Assembly: GCA_009767595.1 (NCBI GenBank)
Contig: VSDK01004343.1
Location: forward strand, 302,449-366,448
Reading direction: 5' to 3'
Origin: Symbiodinium kawagutii
Lineage: Eukaryota; Sar; Dinophyceae; Suessiales; Symbiodiniaceae
DNA length: 64,000 nt
The translations under genes were made by a program, and so were the position numbers. Numbering within the stretch: the first letter of the stretch is position 1; each line of letters starts with the position of its first letter. Shown here one piece after another: positions 42,101 to 47,476 of the stretch. The notes beneath the pieces were generated by a model. The model was not told the DNA's origin. It worked only from the letters and a program-made list of their open reading frames with translations, and ran no database searches.

Positions 42101-43887
42101 CTCAATCGCTCAATTCTCTGTCGGTGGGTGACATTGCCCCTTGGGTGGGCCACATCAAACAATTGAAATCTGCACTTTTAGCCGAAAAAACACAACCCAT
42201 TTTTAGGGCTCCTGATTATATTAAGTTATTTTTAGGCTAAATGAAAGAGAAACCACGGCCGTACTGGTTGTATGTACAATATATTCCATGGAATCCCACA
42301 TTCTTCAAGTATCCTTCCACCAATGTCAACCAAGAAACCTTGGAAGTCAACTGGGAATTGTGGGCCCAAGCAGTCGCCCGAAAGTTCAGCTTGATTTTGA
42401 ATAGGTCCTGAGGTATCTCTATCGACACAAAGTATCACTGTATTTATTGTTTTCCTGGAGCCTGCAAGGCATCCATATGCATCCATTCGCGTGCAAGGCA
42501 AAGAGATTTGACAATTTCACATATTCCTGATTCAGCAACACAAAAACTCAACAAACCCAACCACTAAATAGTCGTGCTGGGGCCCTGGGAAACAAAATTC
42601 CAGCATGCTGATCTGTTCGACTTCCCTATGCACCAGCCGATTGTACAAATCATATCCCCAGCCATACCCTGATGCTGGTGGATTTTTTGGCTTCAAAGAA
42701 TGGACACCAAAAAACATGCGCTCCTTGCAGATCTGCGTAGCATGGGACTCGATCGACTTGAAGTCGTTTTCGTTCAGTTTCCTGTGTCCACACACTCGCA
42801 GCTGGTTGCTGATACGAACTCTTCAAAGAGGTGATGATGGTGAACAAGGATGGTAGTCATGGTGGTCAATGATGGCTAAGGATGGTTAATGCTGGTTAAT
42901 CATTTTCAAAGCCAAAGTCGGGATATCCTCGAAACACAAGTTAGATGAGATTTTGGAAACTCCGCAGTTTCAAGCTCGGGAAAGCTCAGATCCCTAATGA
43001 TCTTGATCCGAGCTGGTATCCTCCCATGGTCTCCGCAATATGTTCCTGGAATTTTTTCACACTTGGTACCTCACGGCCGTATCAAGATTGAGAGTTGGGT
43101 CCACTGTGGACAGGATACCGCTCTACCTACCAGACTCATCAAAATGATCATCTTCTGGAAAATGCTGCAGGCCTCTCGCCGAAGAAGCCATCATAGTAGA
43201 AACCGGACCTCAATGCGGAAGTGGCTCACATCAAGCCAAGGTGGCAAAGTAGTGGTCACCAAACTTGCCACGGATCGATCATGAAGCAAGTTTGCGCTCG
43301 TGGTCGTGTTTGATGGTTGATCGTAATCAATTGATCATGCTCGACACTGTTCAATAGTGAGAATTGTGCAAATCCCACGAACTAAGTTGGGGTTGTCCAT
43401 AAATGATGCACCCCATAGCTGGTTGGTTTACCTATTAAAATGATCATTTGGGGGAAACGCCATTTTCTGGATAACCCCACTTGTTTGGTCACCTACCGAA
43501 ATAGCTCTAACTCAGCTGTACCTGGGCCATCGTGGGCCTTCAACTTGGGACAAACAAATCTGCGACCGGTTCCAGGCTTGGTTGACTACTTGTGGTGAGT
43601 TCATATCACCTCACCATCTGAAGAACAAAACCAAACGACTCCTGCTCCCAGACGGAAGTTTCTCAAGCCATAGGGAACCCCCAAAATGGTCGAGTTACTA
43701 GCTGATTTGGCGGGTCCCATTATGACTTGAGAAACACCTAGGTGTTTCCGCAGCAACCTTTGAACATCCGTGGGCCTTCTGTGGCCTTTGGTCCCTCAGC
43801 TCCTGCGCAACGGCTGCTGGGTGTGCCCCCACTCCAAGGCAGGACCGATTGTCAGATGACAACCGAACTCCCGCTCCAGTGCCTGAC
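18636..43887 (-). CDS. TARS: Threonyl-tRNA synthetase gene, at least 24 exons, both ends missing
   Basis: The product charges tRNA(Thr) with threonine and hydrolyses mischarged Ser-tRNA(Thr). Joined exons give, in order: the end of the HxxxH-containing editing helix, SGFYYDGFFGER, the editing motif DLCRGPHLPN with its cysteine and histidine, LQRLYGIAFP, motif 1 around PVMSPGCCFWFPLGTR, motif 2 pieces LKPMNCPGHFVMF and FGVLHRNEASGALTG, QQDDAHIFC, LSTRP, IWDNAEVQL, NPGDGAFYGPKIDI and KHQCGTIQLDF. Two of the three zinc ligands expected from the family are visible (C in NCPGH, H in DDAHIF). The third, in the motif 3 segment HRAILGS, was not found, nor was the anticodon-binding domain. The first exons (TGS domain, WHSSAH) and short exons between e3/e4 and e4/e5 are also missing. 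From e6 to e24 every join keeps frame. Donors are about 11 GC, 9 GT and 4 GA; 22 of 24 acceptors are AG|G. Introns run to 6.2 kb. Confidence 0.95.
19663..19692 (-). CDS. TARS: TARS exon 23 (30 bases)
   Basis: Encodes IQLDFNGPI between acceptor CTGCAG|G and donor ATCAG|GTGCTG. This is the conserved C-[GA]-T-IQLDF strand; the T codon is split with exon 22. Confidence 0.92.
20059..20167 (-). repeat. Family 1 inverted-repeat element, copy 4 (in TARS intron 22)
   Basis: ATGGTGGTTTCTTAAAATGG at the left and GATTTGAGAAACACCTGTAT at the right; reversed core. A second, eroded copy (20,298-20,410: TGTACCCACTATAGCTTAAGAAACC, then GTGGTTTCCTATAAAAATGG) lies in the same intron. Confidence 0.75.
20513..20551 (-). 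CDS. TARS: TARS exon 22 (39 bases)
   Basis: Reads LQDAMKRKHQCG plus the first two bases of a T codon, corresponding to the D-A-x-R-x-HQCGT segment. Acceptor CCTCAG|G, donor GGCAC|GTTCC. Confidence 0.92.
20879..20897 (-). CDS. TARS: TARS exon 21, a 19-base microexon
   Basis: GTCCAAAGATTGATATCAG supplies the last two bases of G, then PKIDI and the first two bases of R, exactly bridging FYG in exon 20 to LQDA in exon 22. Acceptor CCTGAG|G, donor ATCAG|GC. Confidence 0.9.
21021..21178. repeat. Microsatellite (ATC)n
   Basis: About 150 bases of ATC/GTC triplets, perfect from about 21,087 to 21,177. The run is open in several frames (poly-S, poly-I and poly-M) but is not a gene; it lies in a TARS intron. 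Confidence 0.97.
21335..21388. repeat. Microsatellite (GATA)n, imperfect
   Basis: Runs of TAGA/GATA with interruptions (GATAGCTCAGTAGATAGATAG), inside a TARS intron. Confidence 0.9.
21717..21777 (-). CDS. TARS: TARS exon 20 (61 bases)
   Basis: Encodes AALDQSGREWSLNPGDGAFY plus one base. NPGDGAFYG is the family's hallmark segment. Acceptor CCCAAG|G, donor CTATG|GTGCC. Confidence 0.95.
21940..22125 (-). other. Open frame in TARS intron 19, doubtful
   Basis: A short minus-strand frame (YRKRCGGVVNYERKAEIN, then LTLGQGVNNQRDEL) ends in TGA. The codon use is AT-rich, and no splice sites of the local type frame it. It may be a decayed gene fragment. Confidence 0.2.
22719..22766 (-). CDS. TARS: TARS exon 19 (48 bases)
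   Basis: Sixteen codons, ALGSKEIWDNAEVQLK, matching the family segment [IL]G-x3-[IMV]WD-x-AE. Acceptor GTTCCAG|G, donor CTCAAG|GC. Confidence 0.95.
22798..22960 (+). repeat. Family 1 inverted-repeat element, copy 5 (TARS intron 18)
   Basis: Left TGGTGCTTTCTGAGAATAGTGGG, right GGCTTGAGAAACCACCAGT, enlarged to about 163 bases by an internal ATGGCTTATAGAA duplication. It starts 31 bases from exon 19. Confidence 0.7.
23245..23350 (-). other. Coding-like patch in TARS intron 18
   Basis: A minus-strand frame reads FENTWLLRVSSPNIGEDI and then LTSQAGKP, followed by a textbook GTGAGT donor. It does not match threonyl-tRNA synthetase and is not needed for frame continuity; it may be an alternative or decayed exon. 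Confidence 0.3.
23811..23888 (-). CDS. TARS: TARS exon 18 (78 bases)
   Basis: Twenty-six codons starting MLKLKSHFSM and ending YALSTRPKK, which carries the STRP motif of class II ThrRS. Acceptor TCCCAG|A, donor AAGAAG|GTGCA. The eleven or so residues before STRP are an insertion relative to most homologues. Confidence 0.9.
24308..24354 (-). CDS. TARS: TARS exon 17 (47 bases)
   Basis: Encodes ALDFLDFVYKIFGFK, the LDFL-x2-VY-x2-FGF segment. Donor TTCAAG|GC; acceptor CACCAG|G. Confidence 0.93.
24837..24952 (+). repeat. Family 1 inverted-repeat element, copy 6 (TARS intron 16)
   Basis: ACATGGTGGTTTCCCCAAAT to ATTTTGAGAAACCACCACAT with forward core. It ends about 40 bases from exon 16. Confidence 0.85.
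24993..25056 (-). CDS. TARS: TARS exon 16 (3' end tentative)
   Basis: Begins DAHIFCRPDQIKSEV; joined to exon 15 it gives QQDDAHIFC, whose histidine is a zinc ligand in this family. The frame stays open to 24,967. The end at 24,993 (a GC donor) is chosen because it fits the phase of exon 17. Confidence 0.9.
25936..25986 (-). CDS. TARS: TARS exon 15 (51 bases)
   Basis: Seventeen codons, ASGALTGLTRVRRFQQD. Acceptor GCGCCAG|G, donor AAGAT|GTCGC. Together with exon 14 it completes the motif 2 loop. Confidence 0.96.
26029..26160. repeat. Inverted and tandem repeats around TTAATATAAACTAGCTAGT
   Basis: CCAATATCGTTTAATGAA (from 26,029) is repeated in reverse complement at about 26,081-26,098. TTAATATAAACTAGCTAGT occurs three times between 26,057 and 26,140. 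Lies in TARS intron 14. Confidence 0.75.
26422..26531 (+). repeat. Family 1 inverted-repeat element, copy 7 (TARS intron 14)
   Basis: ATATGGTGGTTTCTCAAGCC to GACTTGAGAAACCGCCATAT, forward core with a shortened GATAAGTGGGTA. Confidence 0.85.
26532..27717. other. TARS intron 14, remainder
   Basis: No coding signal. Degenerate TGGTTGATGGTTCATGATGG-like simple sequence dominates to about 26,830. From 26,830 to 27,540 there is mixed AT-rich sequence with chance open frames only. Confidence 0.4.
27718..27765 (-). CDS. TARS: TARS exon 14 (48 bases)
   Basis: Sixteen codons, ELPLRYADFGVLHRNE, containing the motif 2 arginine in HRNE. Acceptor TCGCAG|G, donor AACGAG|GC. Confidence 0.97.
28472..28541 (-). 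CDS. TARS: TARS exon 13 (70 bases)
   Basis: Encodes WMLKPMNCPGHFVMF and DARVRSYK. KPMNCPGH is the ThrRS motif 2 start, and its cysteine is a zinc ligand in the family. Acceptor CTGTCAG|G, donor TACAAG|GTCC. Confidence 0.97.
29043..29077 (-). CDS. TARS: TARS exon 12 (35 bases)
   Basis: DDMYSLDVEKQ plus GA, matching the [ED][ND]MF-x3-VEK segment. Acceptor GTTCAG|G; donor CAGGA|GTCGGG gives E-WMLKPM with exon 13. Confidence 0.93.
29278..29346 (-). CDS. TARS: TARS exon 11 (69 bases)
   Basis: Twenty-three codons: EVVTPNMYDSRLF and LQSGHYQNYK, the EV-x-TP and SGH-x2-NY segments. Acceptor TTCCAG|G, donor TACAAG|GA (non-canonical). Confidence 0.97.
29699..29756 (-). CDS. TARS: TARS exon 10 (58 bases)
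   Basis: VYNKLIDFMRSEYRLRGFQ after the split R codon. Acceptor CGCTCAG|G, donor TTTCAG|GC; the join GFQ-EVVTP is exactly the family sequence pattern. Confidence 0.97.
30128..30238 (-). repeat. Family 1 inverted-repeat element, copy 8 (TARS intron 9)
   Basis: AAATGGTGGTTTCTCAAAAT to CTAAGAAACCCCCAAATAT, reversed core. It ends 56 bases from exon 9. Confidence 0.85.
30295..30378 (-). CDS. TARS: TARS exon 9 (84 bases), class II motif 1
   Basis: VSWGSNTLLRFHPVMSPG followed by CCFWFPLGT and a split R. Motif 1 signature SPG-x2-FW-x-P-x-GTR. Acceptor CATCAG|G, donor ACGAG|GC. A plus-strand frame over the same bases also looks protein-like (MTPEKFTAGLVPRGNQ) but is a shadow, because the minus-strand version joins both neighbours in frame. 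Confidence 0.95.
30419..30525 (-). repeat. Family 1 inverted-repeat element, copy 9 (TARS intron 8)
   Basis: CATGTAGTGGTTTCTCAAAA to TTTGGAGAAACCACCAT, reversed core; starts 40 bases from exon 9. Confidence 0.85.
31021..31082 (-). CDS. TARS: TARS exon 8 (62 bases)
   Basis: SEVLRQEYKKFQEEAAKRDH plus AG: the EEAxxRDHR segment between editing and catalytic domains. Acceptor CACCAG|T, donor CACAG|GA. Confidence 0.95.
31459..31531 (-). CDS. TARS: TARS exon 7 (73 bases)
   Basis: LGDQNLDSLQRLYGIAFPND then KLLK: the LQRxYG[IV][SA]FP segment closing the editing domain. Acceptor TCTCAG|G, donor CTGAAG|GC. Confidence 0.96.
31744..31778 (-). CDS. TARS: TARS exon 6 (35 bases)
   Basis: AFMVTKNSAAY plus TG; with exon 7 it gives SAAYWLGDQ, the editing-domain SxAYW segment. 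Acceptor GTCCAG|G, donor TATTG|GTGCC. Confidence 0.94.
33015..33119 (-). CDS. Nested gene exon 8 (105 bases)
   Basis: Thirty-five codons in phase 0 at both ends: VSFTCELAGGGDGRRLLE then SNDVIMVFTAVGSGYDQ. Acceptor TTGGCAG|G, donor ACCAG|GTGGG. Confidence 0.6.
33015..37269 (-). CDS. Secreted cysteine-rich multi-exon gene nested in TARS intron 5 (partial model)
   Basis: On the same strand as the host gene, a chain of exon candidates starts with an ATG at 37,269 followed by a signal peptide (MKRVISVMALLVTALA) and a threonine-rich linker. Later exons carry repeated cysteine patterns: a CC pair (ELECCLK, EACCEQC) followed about 20-40 residues later by G-x-CR-[IV]-[ND]-R (NGQCRVDR, EGRCRINR). This recalls PAN/apple-like or related extracellular modules, but the family is not assigned. 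Potential N-glycosylation sites (NST, NAT, NIS, NIT) are frequent. The whole chain lies inside the 6.2-kb intron between TARS exons 5 and 6. Several joins are unresolved, so treat this as a set of exons, not a finished model. Confidence 0.65.
33419..33616 (-). CDS. Nested gene exon 7 (198 bases)
   Basis: Sixty-six codons in phase 0: a GSDGDDESDG acidic stretch, then DFGLVEVYDRSALRRSGDY and PICSSNLISSNEQ. Acceptor CTGTCCAG, donor GAGCAG|GC. It joins exon 8 in frame. Membership of the nested gene is inferred from strand and position. Confidence 0.6.
34646..35029 (-). CDS. Nested gene exon 6
   Basis: Begins NQLNPCVAWQIVEGRCRINR, followed by RGCGDSMERCNYYSYIYYRD and several NxS/T sites. Joined to exon 5 through a split G codon. 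The 3' end at a GCAG|GTGGGA donor is tentative. Confidence 0.65.
35151..35375 (-). CDS. Nested gene exon 5 (225 bases)
   Basis: Contains LNLQTSTNLPKGEIYSMG, DPTDNGDGGCHSTLIYNT and DAEACCEQC. Acceptor CTCTAAG|G, donor GGGAG|GTGTGG; the phase fits exon 6. Confidence 0.68.
35575..35728 (-). CDS. Nested gene exon 4 (ends tentative)
   Basis: KYQNTRCGTGRLFYRHAAG, then LHTDVAGLWTDLGQTVMIY and QYSPVC. Acceptor AGGTCAG; a GA donor after CAAAG is possible. The phase with exon 3 is not resolved. Confidence 0.5.
35983..36665 (-). CDS. Nested gene exon 3, largest (683 bases)
   Basis: A cysteine-rich stretch of about 227 residues, including CPSKCRYYFAGA, FPGYGCGRDMITCVDRSW, DLGCGWGSTYGG, ELECCLKAMTF and ELKNGQCRVDREKIIYA. 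Acceptor CTGTTCAG|G, likely donor TTCAAG|GC. Both other frames are closed for most of the length, which supports coding. Confidence 0.72.
36790..36960 (-). CDS. Nested gene exon 2 candidate
   Basis: YVSHQLELSSEFYSCSTADV, then FPMPLADFETMLPVDDPN. Two acceptors are possible: CTACAG inside the end of the family 2 element, or GAGCTCAG about 40 bases further in. Confidence 0.45.
36943..37059 (+). repeat. Family 2 inverted-repeat element, copy 2 (nested-gene intron 1)
   Basis: ATATGGCTGTAGGTCAAAAC to TTGATCCATAGCCATAT. It fills almost the whole gap between the first two exons of the nested gene. Confidence 0.88.
37090..37269 (-). CDS. Nested gene exon 1 with signal peptide
   Basis: MKRVISVMALLVTALA is a short basic start followed by a hydrophobic core ending in small residues, then TTSTTTTIDWVTRLRLDD and YLNPSDLVGTKRKQW. 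An upstream in-frame start at 37,353 exists, but the signal-peptide methionine is preferred. The donor is uncertain (ACTG|GTGTTT is one option). Confidence 0.6.
37372..37915. repeat. Degenerate TTAATACTGGT/GATCATGGT simple sequence
   Basis: Loosely repeated TAATACTGGTTAAT and AATCATGATCA motifs without a fixed period. No coding signal. Similar sequence recurs at 38,100-38,420 and 48,262-48,840. Confidence 0.7.
37969..38062 (-). CDS. TARS: TARS exon 5, editing-domain motif
   Basis: YRCGDLVDLCRGPHLPN and TNRAK carry the conserved editing-site cysteine and histidine of LCRGPH. Donor GCCAAG|GC. Two acceptors are possible, at 38,036 (CGCCAG|G) and 38,062 (TCCCAG|G); the shorter exon avoids the untypical PGRSNTAPG. 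Confidence 0.95.
38428..38553 (+). repeat. Family 1 inverted-repeat element, copy 10 (TARS intron 4)
   Basis: ATATGGTGCGTTCTCAAAAT to GACTTGAGAAACCACCATAT, forward core with GGATGATTTAGGTGTACC. Confidence 0.85.
39047..39215 (+). CDS. Exon candidate on the plus strand inside TARS intron 4
   Basis: Reads VWMVYPFTNANPTTSCQE, then CQRSIRHLDATPC and GSGFQAGTGYNKCGYDKDE, with G/C-rich third positions, and ends at GATGAG|GTACGG. The left boundary is uncertain. It looks like part of a secreted cysteine-containing protein; unrecognised. Confidence 0.5.
39660..40064 (-). CDS. Possible first exon with hydrophobic N-terminus
   Basis: An ATG at 40,064 opens a frame with a hydrophobic segment (LKWALLMLVIVDVTFP) after a short basic start, then HPDLCTGEPPEVCVKKLG. 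A second frame (CALENHLKFVSRNWVCRP) is equally open over 39,660-39,850, so the coding frame there is doubtful. Confidence 0.35.
   Translation of the reverse strand: MPRLALVGVIGNSMCSFRTLKWALLMLVIVDVTFPQSHASPCPHSSFGSTQNIVEESTASEQAHTFIPFLHPDLCTGEPPEVCVKKLGLQTSCWVPRSARAGSTDHEQGRWLGSKRDGSKSWQSFETYLCGFLF
40754..40786 (-). CDS. TARS: TARS exon 4 (33 bases)
   Basis: Eleven codons, ALELFKENPFK, the ALxMF-x-NPFK segment. Acceptor TGCCAG|G, donor TTCAAG|GC. A short exon for the preceding QPFER-type segment must lie between here and 42,724 but was not found. Confidence 0.92.
40787..42723. other. TARS intron region with an unplaced short exon
   Basis: About 1.9 kb of mixed sequence. One missing short exon is expected from the homologues. 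No repeat element of the three named families is complete here. Chance open frames on both strands have no supporting splice sites. Confidence 0.4.
42724..42781 (-). CDS. TARS: TARS exon 3 (58 bases)
   Basis: KLNENDFKSIESHATQICK; after exon 2 it reads GER-KLNENDF. Acceptor GGACACAG|G, donor TGCAAG|GA. Confidence 0.93.
43173..43208 (-). CDS. TARS: TARS exon 2 (36 bases)
   Basis: SGFYYDGFFGE plus AG, the GFYYD segment of the editing domain. Acceptor ATTGAG|G, donor GAGAG|GC. Confidence 0.93.
43385..43482 (+). repeat. Family 1-like element with different ends
   Basis: AAGTTGGGGTTGTCCATAAATG and CATTTTCTGGATAACCCCACTT form an imperfect inverted repeat, while the interior (CCCCATAGCTGGTTGGTTTA, GATCATTTGGGGG) resembles family 1. 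Confidence 0.65.
43652..43744 (+). repeat. Family 1 inverted-repeat element, copy 11 (TARS intron 1)
   Basis: GGAAGTTTCTCAAGCCATAG to ATGACTTGAGAAACACCTAGGTG; shortened core. Confidence 0.75.
43833..43887 (-). CDS. TARS: TARS exon 1 of those placed (55 bases)
   Basis: QALEREFGCHLTIGPAL plus GA, the helix after the editing-site HxxxH. Acceptor TGCCAAG|G, donor TTGGA|GTGGGG. A further upstream exon carrying the HSSAH-type motif is required by homology and was not found. Confidence 0.92.
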
Positions 43888-44068
43888 CTTGGCATGGAGT
43901 CGGTCACCAGGATTCAAGGGATGATCAACGATACTAACATGGCTAGTTGGCATAGCTATTAATCCATCAAATCAAGGCATGATCATAGCTAGTTGGCTAT
44001 TCATGTTGGATAAAATCTGATAAAACTTACTTTGCTTAGAATTGTTGCATTTATATGTAGTCGGTTTG

Positions 44069-44452
44069 CTAAAACTTAGTTATTTGCCTATACTTGTGTT
44101 GCATTTTGTTGCTAAAAGCAATTGAGTTCATCAATTTCAGTTTGGTGCTGTGGTTGATTAGTATGTTAGTTGATGGTTCTTGAAGACCAACATCAATAGT
44201 TTGGATGTACAAGTAACACCCACAGGGGTATGATGGTGTCTGGTCCAAAAGATCAGCCACCTTTTTGAAGATGGCGGAGTCCTTTCGCAGATTGATCCGC
44301 CAAGCAGCTTTTGTCTGGGGGTTCAAACGTTCAACTTTATGAGATTGCCATTGCATCCGCCCCTGAGTCTCTTTATCCGCTCCCATCACCAAATACGCCC
44401 AGGTTTGAGTAAACAACTTGGGAACAAGGGCACTCTTCGAATCTAGACTCAC
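44069..44452 (-). other. Long coding-like frame without splice context
   Basis: About 127 codons open (SALVPKLFTQTWAYLVMG, LNPQTKAAWRINLRKDSAIF, DLLDQTPSYPCGCYLY). Third positions are less G/C-rich than in the exons. It could be a decayed mobile-element ORF or a host exon of another class; not recognised. Confidence 0.3.
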
Positions 44453-44625
44453 GTAGTCTGGCGCTCCTCACGGGATATGAAAGGTGGTCTTGTATTCTTT
44501 ATATAATCATTGAATTGATGATACTTGATGGACCTTGCATTTTGCACAGCCCGCTTGTGTTGGGGACATGCAAACCCCCACGCGGCGATGGCGGCTGTTC
44601 TGGGCAGCGCTGTTCTTTTGCTCAC

Positions 44626-44700
44626 AGGCGGAGCTTGCGCGTGTCGATGTTGCCCTTCTGTAGCAGCTTCATGAGCCTCCAGCAGTGTGGCTTGGCATGG
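44626..44700 (-). CDS. Orphan internal exon (75 bases)
   Basis: HAKPHCWRLMKLLQKGNIDT then RKLR, between acceptor TGACCAG and donor CGCCT|GTGAGC. The strand matches TARS, but the peptide does not fit that family, so it probably belongs to another gene. Confidence 0.5.
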
Positions 44701-45149
44701 CTGGTCATGCTTCAGGATGGCCAACGTAACGATGCTGAATCATGGGTGGTACTTGGTGACTGATGGCGGATACGGCAAGTTGGTGTCGGATCAACCCTGA
44801 AGTCTTGCTTTTGCACGGTTTTTCAAATCGAAAATTGGGCCGATCGTTCCGGTTGCCCCCAGAAATCATGGTAGACCATCGTGAACCCCAAGCATCCCAT
44901 GATATCCCAAGTACCAGCCATGTTTCACAGGAAACATACACTAAACTGGTCGGTGCTTTCAACCACGGAAAAATATGCTTGTCAAGCACCCAGCAATTTG
45001 TCAATACGTTTGGGAAGACCAAAAAAAACTTTTGAAACCACCAAGCTGCTTATACAGATCTTAAATACAGTCATTTTACAAATTAATTCTTTCCAATTTT
45101 CCGGCAGTTCCCTAGTACTTCATAAGCACTACATCCGGCAGCATTTCAC

Positions 45150-45240
45150 CTGTGCCAGTCCACTGCTAAAGGCGTGGTGCAGGAGCCCCGGAGATCCTAA
45201 GTTCGCGAACAGGCGGATCCCAACAGTGGGATGATGTGCA
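45150..45240 (-). CDS. Orphan exon
   Basis: PTVGIRLFANLGSPGLLHHA then FSSGLAQ, ending at GCACAG|GTGAAA. The left limit is uncertain; an acceptor ACTTAG|G inside could shorten it. Family unknown. Confidence 0.4.
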
Positions 45241-45482
45241 GCTGGGCTTAGTGAAGCCATGGTTCGTTGCACCCACACAAAGAGGTAGCTGAACTGCCTT
45301 CCCGGATATATACCGCCCTTACTACCCACGGGGAGTTCCAACTAATCCAGATATATAACCATGGTTATGTATTAGTTCCCAGGTACGATCCGGATGCACA
45401 TCCAAGTTGATCATAAGGATTCTATAATAAAAATCCAGCTGTGAAGTGAATAATTCCAACATGGACCAACTACAATCAACTC

Positions 45483-45536
45483 TGGTTGGTGGTGGTGGTT
45501 TCAGCCCCTACGAAAAAAAATGTCAACCAACCAACC
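45483..45536 (+). repeat. Family 3 short inverted element, copy 1
   Basis: TGGTTGGTGGTGGTGGTTTC, then AGCCCCTACGAAAA, then TGTCAACCAACCA; the GGTTGG and CCAACC ends are complementary. Confidence 0.7.
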
Positions 45537-45883
45537 CATGTTTGAAACCAGCACTGCTATGAACCAATCAATCAACCAACCTACCAACCCGCACCAACCA
45601 ACCACCAATCAACTCTGGTTGCTGGTTTCAAAGCAAAAAGCCAGCACTGCTATGATTCGGGACGGGTCCCAGGTGCACAAACTGAGCTCCGAACCAACTG
45701 TTGGATGTCTTTGGCCTCACAGCACCACCCACGACCTACGAGTCGATCTCCAAGTCATCCAACGGAACTTGCGGGCTTTCTGCCATTATTTTTGGTGGTT
45801 AACTATGGTGAATAGCGATTATCTAAGGGAGATATAAATCATCAATACCCATCAATACTGATGGCTCAATACTACTGGAATCC

Positions 45884-46099
45884 ATGAGTCACCACATGTC
45901 ACCGCCCAGTTCTGTAGAAGCATGGCTCATGGATTCAAAACCCGTTGATGGCAGCAACATGGGAGGTTGGGACAAGGATGAGATGGACGCTGGGGCCGGG
46001 GCCAGCAGCATGGAACGTACCAAAGCTTCAATGCCCAACAGAGTCATGGCCTTAGACGGGGAGAATCTGCCCTTGGGATCCCTTGGGAAGATGGGTTAA
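45884..46099. other. GC-balanced patch open on both strands
   Basis: Plus-strand frame SVEAWLMDSKPVDGSNMGG and minus-strand frame GRFSPSKAMTLLGIEALVR are equally plausible. One of them is probably an exon; the sequence alone does not decide. Confidence 0.3.
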
Positions 46100-47169
46100 T
46101 GATAGGTGGATTGACACTTGTTATACCTCATGGGCTAGTTAAGATTCGCCTCAACCCTGTTTGGAAAACAACGGGTTGGTTATGACACATGTACTAACCA
46201 TTGTTTTCACTGCTGTCATGTGGAATCCGTTTCGCGGAAGTGCATTGCGCTGCTGAAAAATGTTTTGACCATTACCAACACTGTGCACCAGTGAGATTTC
46301 CAATAAGCATGCATAACTGCATAACCAACAATCCCTGAATGTTCACGAGTATTATCATTAATGTCATTGCTGGAAGTGGCTCATGGCTCACGTCTGATCA
46401 TGATCCTTAGGTCAGACTCTCTGGGATGTTCACTGCTGAATTTTCAGCTACCTGACCGGACACTGGTGACCAATGAGTGCCAAGCACCTGGAACAAAAAA
46501 CATCGCTACAAAATGACCGTCTCAAAGCCTGAGAAAAATTCCAGCCAATGAAAACAGATTGGCAAGGAAATACTTGTAACAAATTGCCATCAGATTGCTG
46601 CAATATCATTCTCCAAAGGCTTGGGTTTGATCGTTGGCATAGACTGGCACAGGCCCAAATTGTCAAGTGTTCTACCATGGATGAAGGTATGTGCCATGCT
46701 CTAGAGGGATTTCAAAAACAATGCAGAAATCGATCGGTGTCCATTCCTCTGGTAACATGCTTGCAGCCATGGCATACGGGTACTAAACCAGCTCCACATA
46801 TGATTTGTGGCAGGGCAACTAGCTAGCGTCCTTTCCTTGTAAAAAAATATTCATATCTACTCTCCGGCAAGCTGGAAGTGGAAGATCCACTATTCAAAAC
46901 TGGTGATTTTGCTTCCAGGGAAACTTGCCAGAATGTCACTGTTTTTGCTGCTGCCATGTGTTCGTTTGGAGCCTGTTCTTTGCTGCACATCACTATCCCC
47001 GCATATGTTCATTGACTTGTGTGTTTATGGCAGGGGGAAACAAATAGCCCTCATTGTGACACTAGCAGCAGCACACGTGTAGAAAATTCCTGCTAAAGGA
47101 AACACCGTGCTTGCATACATATGTTTGTTTGCTGCGACGTTTACATGTGCAAATGCGTTGCAGGGCTAC

Positions 47170-47264
47170 AGTGGTGTGTCTCAAAAAGAGGAACCAATAT
47201 GAACCACTGCTATAAAAAGCCAACCATAGCTTTGGGACTGCCCTATTTTGAGAAAACACCAGAT
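47170..47264 (-). repeat. Family 1 inverted-repeat element, copy 12
   Basis: GTGGTGTGTCTCAAAAAGAG to CTATTTTGAGAAAACACCAG; reversed core. Confidence 0.75.
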
Positions 47265-47428
47265 TGGTCTTATTGTTGCCTATCATCCCCTATTATCGAT
47301 CACCACCTACCAACTAATTGAACCCCAAGCATTTTCGGTATTAACCCACTATCAAAGCACTATGAATCACCACCAATTGTGATCATTATCACTCCAAGCG
47401 TTTGATCCACCTCCCAAGTGCTGCTCAC

Positions 47429-47476
47429 CCACAGAGTTCTTGCAGCTCAGGAGCGTTTCCAGCCAAACGAAGGGAC
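47429..47476 (-). CDS. Orphan internal exon (48 bases)
   Basis: SLRLAGNAPELQELC between acceptor CGGTAG|G and donor TGTGG|GTGAGC. Unrecognised. Confidence 0.45.
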
